Positions 33,014-43,532 of a stretch of 64,000 bases of DNA are shown here, piece after piece (position 1 is the stretch's first letter; each line of letters opens with the position of its first letter). The notes under the pieces are model-generated. The model saw nothing but the letters and a program-made list of their open reading frames with translations, did not search any database and was not told the DNA's origin. Origin of the DNA: Aricia agestis. Taxonomy: Eukaryota; Arthropoda; Insecta; Lepidoptera; Lycaenidae. Made by a program: the position numbers and the translations under genes. The stretch lies in assembly GCF_905147365.1 (NCBI RefSeq), contig NC_056428.1:22846001-22910000 (forward strand). The letters run 5' to 3'.

Positions 33014-33345
33014 TTTTTTTTTATGAAATAAGGGGGCAAACGAGCAAACGGGTCACCTGATGGAAAGCAACTTCCGTCGCCCATGGACACTCGCAGCATC
33101 AGAAGAGCTGCAGGTGCGTTGCCGGCCTTTGAAGAGAGAATAGGGTAATAGGGGAGGGTAGGGATGGGAAGGGAAGGGAATAGGGGAGGGTAGGAAAGGG
33201 AATAGGGTAGGGGATTGGGCCTCCGGTAAACTCACTCACTCGGCGAAACACAGCGCAAGCGCTGTTTCACGCCGGTTTTCTGTGAGAACGTGGTATTTCT
33301 CCGGTCGAGCCGGCCCATTCGTGCCGAAGCATGGCTCTCCCACGT
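33014..33345 (-). repeat. SINE 2, full copy
   Basis: Poly-T (tail complement) at 33014, then the full family order to GGAGAGCCATGCTTCGGCAC on the minus strand. The C-rich middle is complete here. About 330 bases. Confidence 0.85.
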
Positions 33346-33432
33346 ATATAATACTCTTTGAGATTATAAATCAATGTCAATAAAATATAATTTAAATCTT
33401 TGCCATACCTTCAATAATAGTCAGGGAGATAC

Positions 33433-33677
33433 CGTAGTCAACCAAGTTTTGTAGATTACAGAACCCTAAAATGGAACCCTAACCAGCTGATTTTTTGTAT
33501 ATTGGTAGGTTAATAGTTATATTATTTAAAAGTAGCATTATCTTACAAATAAAACAATCTATTTTTTGGACCATCAAATCAAAGTATGAAATCCTTTCTA
33601 TCGCTGTTAGCTACCACTTACAAGATTTTTCGCAGATAAAAATGTTGTTTGTCTTATCAAAATGAAGCTAGTCACAG
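33433..33677 (+). repeat. Repeat E copy 1
   Basis: Matches 58294-58534 throughout: CCGTAGTCAACCAAGTTTTG, TTGGTAGGTTAATAGTTA, GACCATCAAATCAAAGTAT and TCATCAAAATGAAGCTA type blocks. About 245 bases, unidentified class. Confidence 0.75.
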
Positions 33678-33789
33678 ACAGAAAAAAATTGTACTAGGGC
33701 TCCCTGACTATATGCATTGATCTATTTTGTCGTTTTTAGATGGGCATCGATTCGCTTAGTTCAATATTTTCTAATGACTGAAATCTTCC

Positions 33790-33892
33790 ACGACCCAGGA
33801 ACATTGAATACTTTTTGTTCCATCTGCGGGATTAGAGCCCGCGACCCGGCTTGAGCCACTCCGCGTTCAACTACAGAGCCACTGACGTCGTC
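33790..33892 (-). repeat. tRNA-derived SINE 1, head region
   Basis: Minus strand: GACGACGTCAGTGGCTCTGT, a degraded GGGCTCTAATCCC box B, and GGAACAAAAAGTATTCAATG. Only the first 100 bases of the SINE are kept. Confidence 0.7.
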
Positions 33893-34500
33893 AATATTAA
33901 AAAAAAAATAAGATCTTAAATATCCTTTAGCTGGAGCGTTGTTAACAAAAAATATTAAATGTTAAAAAAAATCTTATTAACGTGAATTACCTGAAATTGA
34001 GGTTTAAGATTATGAACATATTATTTTAAGTCTCTTCTAGATTCTTATCTACGAAGAGTTTGCCTTGGTTACTTTTCGGAGCTTTAAGACCATTCTTGTG
34101 CCTTGCATTAGCTTTTTAATAAACATTCTTTTTCACACAGAAATGAAATATTATTCCTCATAGAAGTACACTCTAGATAAATGTTTTTACTACTTATTTA
34201 TTTTATATGTTTTTAATGATACACAAATTACATAATTCGGTACAGAACGTTTGATGTAACAATATATTTTTAACGACGAATACAGTGTTTAGTTTTGAAT
34301 AACCGGAAATGTTGCAATTCGGAATGACCCATAATATAGGTATAATTTTATTACGTCGGATCCTAGAAAAGAATCTCTACAAGTCTACATACCAAACACG
34401 AATTGGTTCACTGGGGCAAATTTAATTGAAAAATTCTCGGAAGATTAATTATTGAAATGAAAAAAAGTCTTCTTTTCTGTCGTTACGTTGCATTGCCATC
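33893..34500. other. No gene recognised
   Basis: AT-rich, no shared repeat. Possibly intron of the SCYL2-like gene on the minus strand. Confidence 0.35.
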
Positions 34501-34501
34501 A

Positions 34502-35019
34502 TCTATCCTATACATATTATAAAACAAAGTCGCTTTTTTCCCTCATGTCCCTTTGTTCCCTTTAATCTTTAAAACTACGCAACGGATTTTGATTATTCTT
34601 TCAGTGTTAGATAGTGTTAGATATCGAGGAAGGCTTTGGCCATGTTTTATCACGCTAAGAATAATTATAGGAGCATAGAAATAGAGGAAAATGTGGAAAA
34701 AAAGGGGAAAATTATTTGAAAGGGCTTATTTGAACGCGCTAATCTTAGGAACTACAGGTCCGATTTAAAAAATTATGTTAGTGTTAGCCCATTTATTGAG
34801 GCCCATTTATTGAGGGAAGCTATATTTTATCACGCTAAGACTAATAGGAGAATGTGGACAAATTATTTGAAAGGGCTTACCTCGCAAACTACTGCAGCAA
34901 TTTTTATGTTATTTGGCACAGATAAGACCACGTCAAGGATCATAGGCTATCGATTTTAATCATTTTGTCAGTGGCTATATTGTATTTTATACCCATGCGA
35001 CGCCGAGGCGGGTCGCTAG
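34502..35019 (+). repeat. Helitron-type element, long copy
   Basis: Starts A|TCTATCCTATACATATTAT and ends GCCGAGGCGGGTCGCTAG|T. Three successive units vary the same theme (AACTACGCAACGGATTTTGA, AACTACAGGTCCGATTTAAA, AAACTACTGCAGCAATTTTT), the middle one shared with 28658-28949. It reads as a mosaic of two families. Confidence 0.7.
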
Positions 35020-35687
35020 TCAATGTATAAAAATATATTTTATCATAATAGTAGGGGAGGGGAAGGTGCTAATTGTGTAGTCACTCGAGCGTCATGGAGA
35101 CCTAGTAAGTTTTTACATTAGGTAAAACGTAGGGTAAAACTGATAAAAAAAGAGCTTTTTTTTATCTAAGCGGTGGGTTCAGAAACTGCAGCCATTTTAA
35201 AGTTTTGAAAAAGAAAATATATTCAGAAAATTGCTTATTTAGGTGAATTATAAATACATTTTAGATAAAAAGAATCATTTAGTTTGGTGCAAAATAAAAT
35301 ATGTGTGAAGCATAATTAGGAAAAAATTAAGCTTTATTTTTTATATTTCAAAAAGGCCCTACAGGCTTACCTAACCTTTGAATCGTCAGTGCTTTATGTA
35401 GAAGCTTTTTGGGGTACACTTAACAACCTCTATCTTAATCTGCCAGATCCGATGACATTTCAATAATAAAAAATAAAAAAATAATAACCCACCACGTATG
35501 AAATCGGATTTTTATACCATGATAACTAGACACAATATGTCGGAAGCCTATACAAGCTTAATCTGACACGCTCGAGCTTGTACAGAAATCCCCTATAAAA
35601 ACTGCGACTCCAGATTTACTTATTTTTCTGGTATATAAATTTCTGTAATATAAATATTATGGCTATTTATATTGGCCAAGCCTACCA
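35020..35687. other. Probable intron, nothing else seen
   Basis: Lies downstream of the minus-strand exon. I searched by eye for the next kinase exon and did not find it. Confidence 0.35.
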
Positions 35688-35746
35688 ACCTACCTTTTTC
35701 AGTCACCTACCTTTTATCAGTCGCCTACCTTTTTTCATTCACCTAC
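35688..35746 (-). repeat. Tandem array of splice-donor sequences
   Basis: On the minus strand, starting at the exon's own donor, AAG|GTAGGTGA recurs as AAGGTAGGCGA, AAGGTAGGTGA and AAGGTAGGTTG at spacings of 18, 18 and 17 bases. Unit: GTAGGTGAATGAAAAAAG and variants. Use of donors 2-4 would keep GTA GGT GAA TGA, an immediate stop. Confidence 0.85.
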
Positions 35747-35961
35747 CTTGCCATCACTCTTCCGGTAAGCGTCGTGCACCCGCCACACGAGCCCTGGCCC
35801 AGCGTTACAGCACTCCTTGCCCACTTCGAAGTACTGCATGATGGGGTTGTGCTCGAGCGACGGGGGCGGGTTCCCTGAGCTCTTAATCTTGGACATTATC
35901 GTGGACATCCCCGGTATCCGATTGGACAGGGGGACTTCAGGTTTCGGTTCGCGGATGTCAC
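35747..35961 (-). CDS. SCYL2: SCYL2-like pseudokinase, internal exon
   Basis: One 215-base exon, coding on the minus strand. The acceptor is T10CAG|GTGACATC and the donor GGCAAG|GTAGGT. The first two bases finish a split codon; 71 full codons follow and the exon ends in phase 0. The translation runs from DIREPKPEVPLSN to HDAYRKSDGK. The stretch NPIMQYFEVGK followed by AGPGLVWRVHDAYRKSDGK corresponds to the N-terminal edge of the SCYL2 kinase-like domain, where the glycine-loop region reads AGPGLxWK in relatives. SCYL2 (CVAK104) proteins are catalytically weak kinase homologues tied to clathrin vesicle traffic between Golgi and endosomes (family knowledge). GC content and codon choice contrast with the AT-rich surroundings. 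Other exons are not visible: the start would lie at higher coordinates or outside, the rest of the kinase domain at lower coordinates or outside. The frame is intact, so it looks functional. A different SCY1-like paralogue is the main alternative. Confidence 0.75.
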
Positions 35962-36040
35962 CTGAAAAAAAAAACGCTATTAGTGACAATGACAAAAAAA
36001 AACAAACAAATTATGACGTGATTTCACTATCGTTTGCATC

Positions 36041-36251
36041 CCAGCAGGCTTAGCATGGTTACCAGGAAACTGTTTCTTTCCGCGGAAAAATGATGGAGAT
36101 GAAGAAAGCGACAGAAGACAGAGGAAATCCGGAAACGGGAAAGAATGAACGTACTGACAGAATTTAGTGACAAAATGGATATTTTGTCACTAAATTCTGT
36201 CAGTACGTTCATTCTTTCCCGTCTCTAATGTTGTAATGCTAAGCCTGCTGG
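36041..36251. repeat. Foldback with perfect 42-bp hairpin
   Basis: Outer inverted repeats of 16 bases (CCAGCAGGCTTAGCAT at 36041-36056 and its inverse at 36236-36251). Inside, 36135-36176 and 36181-36222 are exact complements around a GGAT loop, with ACGGGAAAGAATGAACGTAC as arm start. It lies 80 bases upstream (minus strand sense) of the SCYL2-like exon, in the presumed intron. Confidence 0.9.
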
Positions 36252-36350
36252 AGTCACTCGCGGCGCAGTGTTACCACTGCACTGACCTTCTAGGTCAACT
36301 ATTCTGATAATGGAGGCTGGCCTGCAGTGTTTAGTGTATTCCCCGCTTAA

Positions 36351-36594
36351 GAGCCTGTCCACACGGCGCGTTGCGTCAGCGTTTCGTTGACGCAGCGCTG
36401 CCGTTGCGTTGTTTCACATACAAATAACCAAGGTGTTTATATGGCGCGCTGCATCGTGACAGCAGCGCGCAACGGGCACATAATGAACAGCTGCAGCCCC
36501 CGAGACGAAGCGGAAGGACCCGCTCCCGCTGACGTTACGACTAGACTGCTTCGTAATAACGCTGCGATGACGCAACGCCCGTGTGGACAGGCTC
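36351..36594. repeat. MITE, TAA target, TIR GAGCCTGTCCACACGG
   Basis: 244 bases. The TIRs GAGCCTGTCCACACGG are perfect, then GCGTTGCGTCA continues. TAA at 36348-36350 and 36595-36597. GC-rich interior with no ORF of note. PIF/Harbinger-type. Confidence 0.85.
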
Positions 36595-37227
36595 TAACAT
36601 GTGATCTCTGACATATCAGGCTGGACGCCATCAAAGTAATGACAGAATGATGGATGAAAAGCGTGGATTTTTTTTTCTGATCTATCAGGTTATACGATCC
36701 CTTCCCGGCTAACTGATTGACTGATTGACTAACGGCCATTCCCAATATTTGATCTATCTCTGGTTTTGCCCTACTAGAGATGTGTTAATCACAGTTGAAG
36801 TTTACCATACACAGAGTGTAAAAAAAACCTAAGTGATAACACAGTAGGATATAATATTATGTTGTTCACTGTGAAATCTCTGAAAGAGTTAGGTACTTTT
36901 TTAATGATATTCAGCGCTGATACTTTCAACTCTTTATAAGGGATAGACAATTATAATATACAACCTAAGGTATTATTACTTTGTTAATCGACTTCCAAAA
37001 AGGACGAGGTTATAAAAAGTATGTTCGGCTGTGGATTTTTTTATTACACCTTGTAGTTAGAAGCAGCTCCAACACTACTAAACTTGTGTCAGAATGAACA
37101 AATTAGATAAAATTATTAATAGGCAGAAGACGCTGTGATTATTTTTGTCCGGCTATATATAAGTACCCAACCACGACTGGCATGGACTTCAAACAATCTG
37201 ACCAAATGATGTAAGTCTGTTATCTTC

Positions 37228-37266
37228 ATAAACTTAGAATGCACGACAGTATATTATAAGTTTATG
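37228..37266. mobile_element. 39-base insertion with 9-bp TSD
   Basis: GTTATCTTC occurs on both sides (37219-37227 and 37267-37275), while the right arm of the host foldback has a single copy-equivalent site. The insert ends ATAAACTTA and TAAGTTTAT are inverted. Extremely short for a TIR element; it may be a deletion derivative. Confidence 0.7.
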
Positions 37267-37444
37267 GTTATCTTCCTTTAAATAATTTTGGTATAACGAT
37301 TCCGATGATAGCACAGAATAGGTAATAGTACAAGTAATGATAGACAATTATTGCTATTATGTGCATGTGCCCGGAGCGCCAGAAGGTGGCAAATACTTAA
37401 ACTATTTTTTTTTGTAACTGATACTAACATAGTTTTCAGATTTA

Positions 37445-37494
37445 TTATATATAAATATGGGTTCAAACAGCCTGAAATAAACGTTTTTTTATTT
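37445..37494 (+). repeat. Retroelement 3' tail, empty-site paralogue
   Basis: ATATGGGTTCAAACAGCCTG then AAATAAACG and a T-rich tail. The inverse of this sequence flanks the 2.4-kb element at 27570-27590 and 30001-30015; here the site is uninterrupted. Confidence 0.7.
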
Positions 37495-38398
37495 TTATGT
37501 TACTAAGGGCCCTTGCCCTTAGTAACATAAATATTAAGCGCTATAATTGTCTGTTGTCGGAATCGTCATAATAAAATTATTTAAAGGAAGATAGCAGACT
37601 TACGTTATTTGGTCAGATTGTTTGAAGTCCATGCTAGTCATGACTCGTGGTTGGGTATAATATATAGCCGGACCAAATAACAATGGAAGGCCACCGTTTT
37701 TTTACGCTCGTCTGTATCGATAGAAACGCAAGTTGAACGCTCAGCAAACGGATGGAAGCCGACACGTAAACTTTATATCTGCCAAAATGTCATGAAGACA
37801 CGGAGAAGACGAGCGCGTTGTCAGTGCGCAAAAAATATGTCGTGCGGGAAGGCCCTTAGTCTCTATTATTGATGCTACTAGTTGAAACTGGGCCGATAAC
37901 AATAGAAATATTCGTAAGTAGACATTCGTGTTTTGGTACAGTGTCCGGAAATCTCAATTTGCATAATAATATTATATTCTAAATGAAACTATTTCACACC
38001 AAGCTATAAACAACCAATTATTATTTATAATTGACATGAACGTCGAACTTACACAAAACTTCCATTATTTATACCAATGTTATCATTTTATTGCGAATTT
38101 ATAATACAATGAATGATGAAATAACTTGTCCGTCCCAATTCCTTTGTTCCTTGGAGGCATTTAAGACATTTTTTACGATACCGAACTCGCTAGGCGCAGG
38201 GAACTTTTTAATTGAGTTTTTTTACATCGCTTTATAGACTGAATGAACTGGAATTGCCAAATCATTGAACGATTGGCCAATAATTTGATTGTTTTATGAG
38301 TTTTCTAGAGTTTCGTATTCATGGCGAAATTGATCATTTGCTTGGACCTCCGTGTTTACAATGATTTATTTATTGTGAATAATTATACCTACCGCTTA

Positions 38399-38522
38399 GG
38401 GTAATTCAAACCAACGCGACGCGTAGACGCATTTCTAAATTGATTGCGTGAGACGTTACGCAAGTCTGTCGATTTATTACAAATTTAGAAAGGCGTCGTG
38501 TAATTGTGGTCTGAATTGACCC
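38399..38522. repeat. Family F MITE
   Basis: 124 bases with GGGTAATTCAAACCAACGCG and the inverse of GGGTCAATTCAGACC at its ends. TTA at 38396-38398 and 38523-38525. Arms eroded; core GCGTGAGACGTTACGC kept. Confidence 0.8.
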
Positions 38523-38667
38523 TTACCGAGTAAATATTATATTGGTGATAGCTTCTGTATTTCAGTAACATAATAATTACGGTTGTATAATATTAACTTT
38601 CTCGTAATTACACAAGCACAATAGACATAGTTCTGTCTACACTGATACAAGTGTAAGTTTTGTGTTA

Positions 38668-39055
38668 CGGGCTGTCCACATCTCCACGTCCTCAACGTGG
38701 AACAGTGCAATAACGTGACACGGTTACGTTGACGTGACGTGAAAATTTACGTCAATGTAACATGAAAATGCACGTCACGGTGTAGCAACATTTCACGTCT
38801 ATTTTTTTTTCTTAAATCTCTCTTTCCGTCTTTTTAACAATAGCAGAGGCAGAATACTTAAGTATTGTGCGGTTCATATCTAGACAAGTAGTGAAGAATG
38901 TTCCGTTTTACAAGGCATGGTGACGTACAATGTTGCTACATCGTGACGTGTATTTTTACGTTACGTTAACGTAAATTTTCACGTCACGACAACGTGCCAC
39001 GTTACCGCACCGTTCCACGTTGATGACGTCGTAACGTGGACATGTGGACAGGCCC
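38668..39055. repeat. MITE, TTA target, TIR GGGC-CTGTCCACAT
   Basis: 388 bases. The left end is GGGCTGTCCACATCTCCACG and the inverse right end GGGCCTGTCCACATGTCCAC. TTA at 38665-38667 and 39056-39058. Many CACGTCA/ACGTGA motifs inside in both orientations. Fragment at 10743. Confidence 0.8.
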
Positions 39056-39589
39056 TTAGACAGTAAACACTTTTCATTCTTTTTGTGTCATTTATTATAG
39101 GTCTAATGGCAAAAAGTGAGAAAAGAAAATATTGACTACCAGGATAACTGGAATAAAATATTTTGATCCTTTTTTTTCCTAATAGCGGCTGATTATGACA
39201 ATTGTGTGTGAAACATGTAAATAAAAAAAATATACAATGATCAAGGACATTTTTTGAAAATCTGCCATCCAAACTTGCCATCTATATGTATATAATATAT
39301 CATATACCTATATTATCTACTGTCAGAGGAGCAGCGGTTGATTTAAAATAAATGTTGTTGCTTTAAAACTTCCAACGTGTTGTAATTTTAATATTATTAC
39401 TACGCGAACACTTTGCCCCGAAGCAAAGCTTTGCAGGAACTAATAAAAATTAGTGCTTACTAAAAGTTGCATGAATGATATTTTACAATTTACCGTGGCT
39501 ATCCTCGCTTAACTCTGTCTTATTCAAAAGAAAAAAATATTAATAATGTTTATAAAATAAGTTTAGTATATTCGTGTAGATATTTTATA

Positions 39590-39621
39590 TCTTTAAACGA
39601 GCAATTCTTGTATAATCATTA
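39590..39621 (+). repeat. Helitron-type 5' end fragment
   Basis: A|TCTTTAAACGAGCAATTCTT, matching the 5' end of the inverted element that follows at once. Confidence 0.65.
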
Positions 39622-39753
39622 CTAGCTATTTGAATATAAAATGACATTTATGACATTTTCTAAAAACGATTTCTAGCTAGATCGATTTATCGCCCCCGAA
39701 ACCCCATATATACTAAATTTTATGAAAATCTTTGGAGCCGATTCCGAGATTCC

Positions 39754-39806
<53 letters not shown>

Positions 39807-39825
39807 AGTATTGCTCGTTTAAAGA
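39622..39825 (-). repeat. Helitron-type element with (TA)n
   Basis: Minus 5' end A|TCTTTAAACGAGCAATACTG, then (TA)23 at 39757-39804, TTGGAATCTCGGAATCGGCT, and 3' end TTCAAATAGCTAG|T. Both terminal rules hold. Confidence 0.75.
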
Positions 39826-40221
39826 TATAAGATATACGGTTAAACTATCTCGAGGTACGACCGACGCATTGTCTGTAACTTAACTCAATGTCTATAACTA
39901 TATACGAATTAATTGATTTTGTTAAGATAAACTATAGTTTTTACGATAGGGTAGCCTATTGGTTCCCTGGAATTCATTCCCCCGAATCAAAGTTTGAGAT
40001 TTGGCCCCAGAGGACAAAAAACTACGGAACCTTAAAAAGGTATGGGACTAATTTTAGTTGTTCGATATATTGTTGCCTGCAACTTCGTTGGGTTCAGCCC
40101 AACGAAGTTCTACCACGCGGGACCGTTTACTTTTTCGTAATAAAAACTATTTTATGTATTTTTGCGTCTCATAAAATATATCGAATTTTATCTAAGTCAG
40201 ACAGACAGAGACACCTTTTCT

Positions 40222-40813
40222 TTTTTAGGGTTCCGTACCCAAAGGGTAAAAACCGGAACCTATTACTAAGACATTGTTGTCTGTCCGTCTGTCCGTCCAT
40301 CTATCTGTCGCCAGGCTGTAACTCAAGAACCGCTATAGAACATCCGAAATTTTCACAGATTGTGTATATCATTTGCGCTATAACAACGAATACTAAAAAC
40401 AAAATAATATTAATATTTAAGGGGGGGTCCAATACAACAAACGTAATTTTTTGGCCTTTTTTGCTCGATGTCAATAATGGCAACAGGTAGGCACTTAAAA
40501 TTTTTACAAAGGCATAAAATATATGTGTCCTTTAATAATAATTATTAATAATATTTAAGTAAATAAAATAAAAATTTAAGGGGGCTCCCATATAAAAAAA
40601 CACAATTTTTGGTCAATTTTTGCTCTATAAGGGCGTTTGTGCACTACACGGAATTTTATCGTCCGGCGTTCATAACTTTCACGTTTGCCATATAAAGAAG
40701 GTAGGAAATCGAGATGCCGTGCCGCGCCGCATGGTAAAATTCCATGTAGCGCACAAACGCCCTAACGGTACGGAACCCTTCGTGCGCGAGTTCGACTCGC
40801 ACTTGGTCGATTA
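40222..40813 (-). repeat. Repeat A copy carrying a MITE
   Basis: From AGGGTTCCGTACCCAAAGGG to ACTCGCACTTGGTCG with the usual CTGTCCGTCTGTCCGTCC tract. Contains the intact TTTAAGGGGGCTCCCATA region used as an empty site for element K. Interrupted at CTCTATAA|CGGTACGG by 40631-40762. Open frames here are incidental. Confidence 0.85.
40631..40762. mobile_element. 132-bp PIF/Harbinger-type MITE
   Basis: TIR GGGCGTTTGTGC perfect for 12 bases, then 26 of 28 matching inward. TAA at 40628-40630 and 40763-40765. Other repeat A copies show one TAA at this spot (CTCTATAACGGTACGG). Confidence 0.9.
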
Positions 40814-41530
40814 TTTTAATACGTCTTGTTCGGTGCGGCTGGGTGATCTGGTATGAAGTTAACTGCATAGTACATATTTCATTTATTTTACATCAGTTTA
40901 AACTGATAAGTTATTCTTATAAGTATATAAAAATATATGAGTATATAGTAATAACTGTATGAGGCACAAAACACGATTATACTCTCAAGTTTAATATTTA
41001 CGTCATAAAATATGTTTTTACGGCAAACTACTTGAATGCTGTCATAAAATGACGAATATGTTCACTATCATCACTTTTACCATACATATCATGTGAAAAT
41101 GAACAACAGAAAGTGTTGCTAAGAGCTAATCGAAAATAGCTGAACTGCTTTCGCAAAATAATTACTTTTGTTGTTGTGTTAACAAAGGTAATTTAGAAAG
41201 AATAAGCATTTTTTACTTAGAAATTTATAAAATTAAGAAAAATTTTACAAATAATTTAAATATTGATTATTATTAGATTAACAATAACTTCGTTCCAAGC
41301 TTAAAAATACTTAGTAATTACTATGGTATGAACGGTTTATCTAGTGACTAAATCGGGTTCTGGCTTTATACGCTTAGTTTAACGCGACTATAAATAAATA
41401 TTAGTTCCACCAGAGCTTCGACAGAGAATGTAGTACATTAATTATGTAACGCTCATTGTACTGGAGGCTTATATTAATCAGGCAAACACTAGGAAGCACT
41501 ATTGGTTTTTTAATTTAATCACCAAACCCT
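40814..41530. other. No feature recognised
   Basis: AT-rich. Nothing shared with the rest of the window. Confidence 0.4.
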
Positions 41531-41775
41531 TTTAAATAAATAAATAAATAAATAAACGTTTATTCAGTAATCTGGACATTACACAAAGTTCTGTACATTT
41601 AAATTAAAAAACACCACAAGCAAGGCGCCAGATATGGATTGGTTGGTGGTGTAATGCCCAAACTATTGAAGTGGAATCCACTCAGGTTCATGACTGTGGG
41701 CTCCACAGTCCCTGATATTCTGTGGACCCATTTTGTCAGCGTTGGACAGACTACGTCTTGACTCTTGAGGCACAC
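41531..41775 (-). repeat. Retroelement 3' end with (TTTA)n tail
   Basis: Minus strand: a short open reading stretch ending in EPEWIPLQ and a stop, about 100 bases of 3' sequence, ACTGAATAAACG, then (TTTA)6. The AATAAA signal and tail fit a LINE 3' end. The protein part is too short to assign. Confidence 0.5.
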
Positions 41776-42003
41776 AGTAAATAATTATAATATTATGTGT
41801 AGTAAATGTATGGGTTGTGTGTAAGATAGTTAATAATTATTATAAACATAAATAAAATAGATAGCATTGACTGTAAATAATATAACTTTTGACGAATTTA
41901 GGTATGTAATTAGGAGCTAAAGTTAATAATTAGGTAGTAATTTAGTATCTACATTTTAATCTGTCTAGTGTCTAGTATAAAAGGCGTAGTTGAGTAAGTG
42001 CTG

Positions 42004-42080
42004 AGGCTGGATTTATATTCGTCCGCGCGCCGGAACGCGCGGTTTGGCGGCTACACCGTATGTAATATGTAAATGAGAGC
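42004..42080 (+). repeat. Family J MITE, left end
   Basis: GAGGCTGGATTTATATTCGT, GAACGCGCGGTTTGGCGGCT; truncated after about 75 bases. Confidence 0.65.
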
Positions 42081-42089
42081 ACAACCATA

Positions 42090-43370
42090 TAGCAGCATAT
42101 AGCAATATATAGTACAATACAGTGTGAACGTGCAAATAACAATGTATGATGCGCGATATTCTTGTGCTATGTACTATATGCTATTATATTATAGCGTAGT
42201 CCGAAATCAGATTAAAGCGTCAATAAAAAGTATACAATTTTTCAGACAATCGTTTTAAAAGGAGAGTTGGACAGATGTTAAAATCTTTAAAATGTTTAGT
42301 TACCCTTTTTCATTTACAAGTAAACCTTTCTTTTTAAAAAAGCTTTCAATGTTCCGATGACATCCACACTTTTTAAATAATTTTTACCTTATTAATTTTT
42401 ACTAGTTTGGTAAAAAACAGGCTTAGTAGAGAAATATATGGTATCTTCAGACCTTTTGATCTTGAAATGAATGAAATGATAGAATGTTTCCTAATTATGG
42501 CACATTTTGCACAATTCACTTATCCTTACTATTATTATTAATGTAACAGTGTATATGTCTGTTTGTCAGTCTATCTGATACCTCTTCACACACAAAGGTC
42601 TGAAACGATTTAGATGAAATATATTATTTCCGCATCCAAAACTAATTTCAGATTAAAATCGTTGCAATGGAGTTGTGAGCGTCATTTCTATAATATTGCT
42701 GTGAAATTGGATTTTCAATGTCTATTTTCTATGACCATAACCTTGTGATGCTAAATTGTGCCAAGATTCAATTAACCTCGCATCAAACTCATCAGCTGTT
42801 CGGATGTTTCTGTAAAAGGCCCTTGATGTACCATAATATAGTGATATCGTATACCGATGTTAAAATGTAAATGTTATGTATGTACGAGTATGCCAACCAT
42901 AGCAATTTCTCTTTTCAGCGCAAACTTATAATATGCGTGCTGTGGTGTAACTTTTAATTATAAAAATATGGAAGAATCATGAAGTTATTCCAATCTATAA
43001 ATAAATAGTAGGTACTATTACCATATAATAATACATATTATATTATATACTATGTAAGTACATTACATTATTAAATTGAATAAGCTAGTTAACAGTCATA
43101 TAAAATTCTGTTTCATTTCACATTCGGGTCGTGTTTTATAACTGTTTTATGAGTACGAACAACCGCAGCGAATCAAAATAAGTTGTGGCATTATTTTTGT
43201 GTTTGTCTCGCTTTTCGTTTTCTGTTCTATTTAGTTTTAAAGTTATTCTTAAACACATACTCCGATACAATTTTTTTGTTGTCTAATTGTGGATTAAATT
43301 ATTTCTCGTATCGATATAAAAAGTAGATATAAAGCTATTCTCAGGCCTAACGAAGGTACATTATCAGAAT
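42090..43370. other. No gene; degraded Helitron piece at 42530-42690
   Basis: The 42530-42690 part keeps TGTCAGTCTATCTGATACCT and AATGGAGTTGTGAGCGTCAT, a decayed relative of 52445-52670. The rest is AT-rich. Confidence 0.4.
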
Positions 43371-43532
43371 GTACTATCAGAGAAGTTGATTCCTATGCAA
43401 ATCGGGGACCTAAGTAGTTTGTTTGCGTTACGTCAAACCCAGCCGACAGATCACAATTAACATTGAATTGGCATATTCGACCAAATAACGTTGGTCTGTC
43501 AATTGCATAGGAATCAACTTCCTCGATGGTAC
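43371..43532 (+). repeat. Family H MITE
   Basis: 162 bases, GTAC to GTAC, with TIR CAGAGAAGTTGATTCCTATG and its inverse. Differs from 27126-27287 at only a few positions, so this family may have moved fairly recently. Confidence 0.85.

Larger units (their letters stand above)
37143..37683. repeat. Foldback with about 130-bp arms
   Basis: The left arm GTCCGGCTATATATAAGTAC ... GACTTCAAACAATCTGACCA is inverted at 37545-37680 (GGTTGGGTATAATATATAGC). The centre contains a retroelement tail (AACAGCCTGAAATAAACG) and a 16-bp hairpin at 37495-37530. The left arm holds a 39-base insertion. Confidence 0.8.

Noticed and set aside
39888..40490. Longest open frame, 200 codons, plus strand
   Set aside because: Its second half is repeat A read through (AGGGTTCCGTACCC end, CTGTCCGTC tract). 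No domain; other repeat A copies are not open in this frame.
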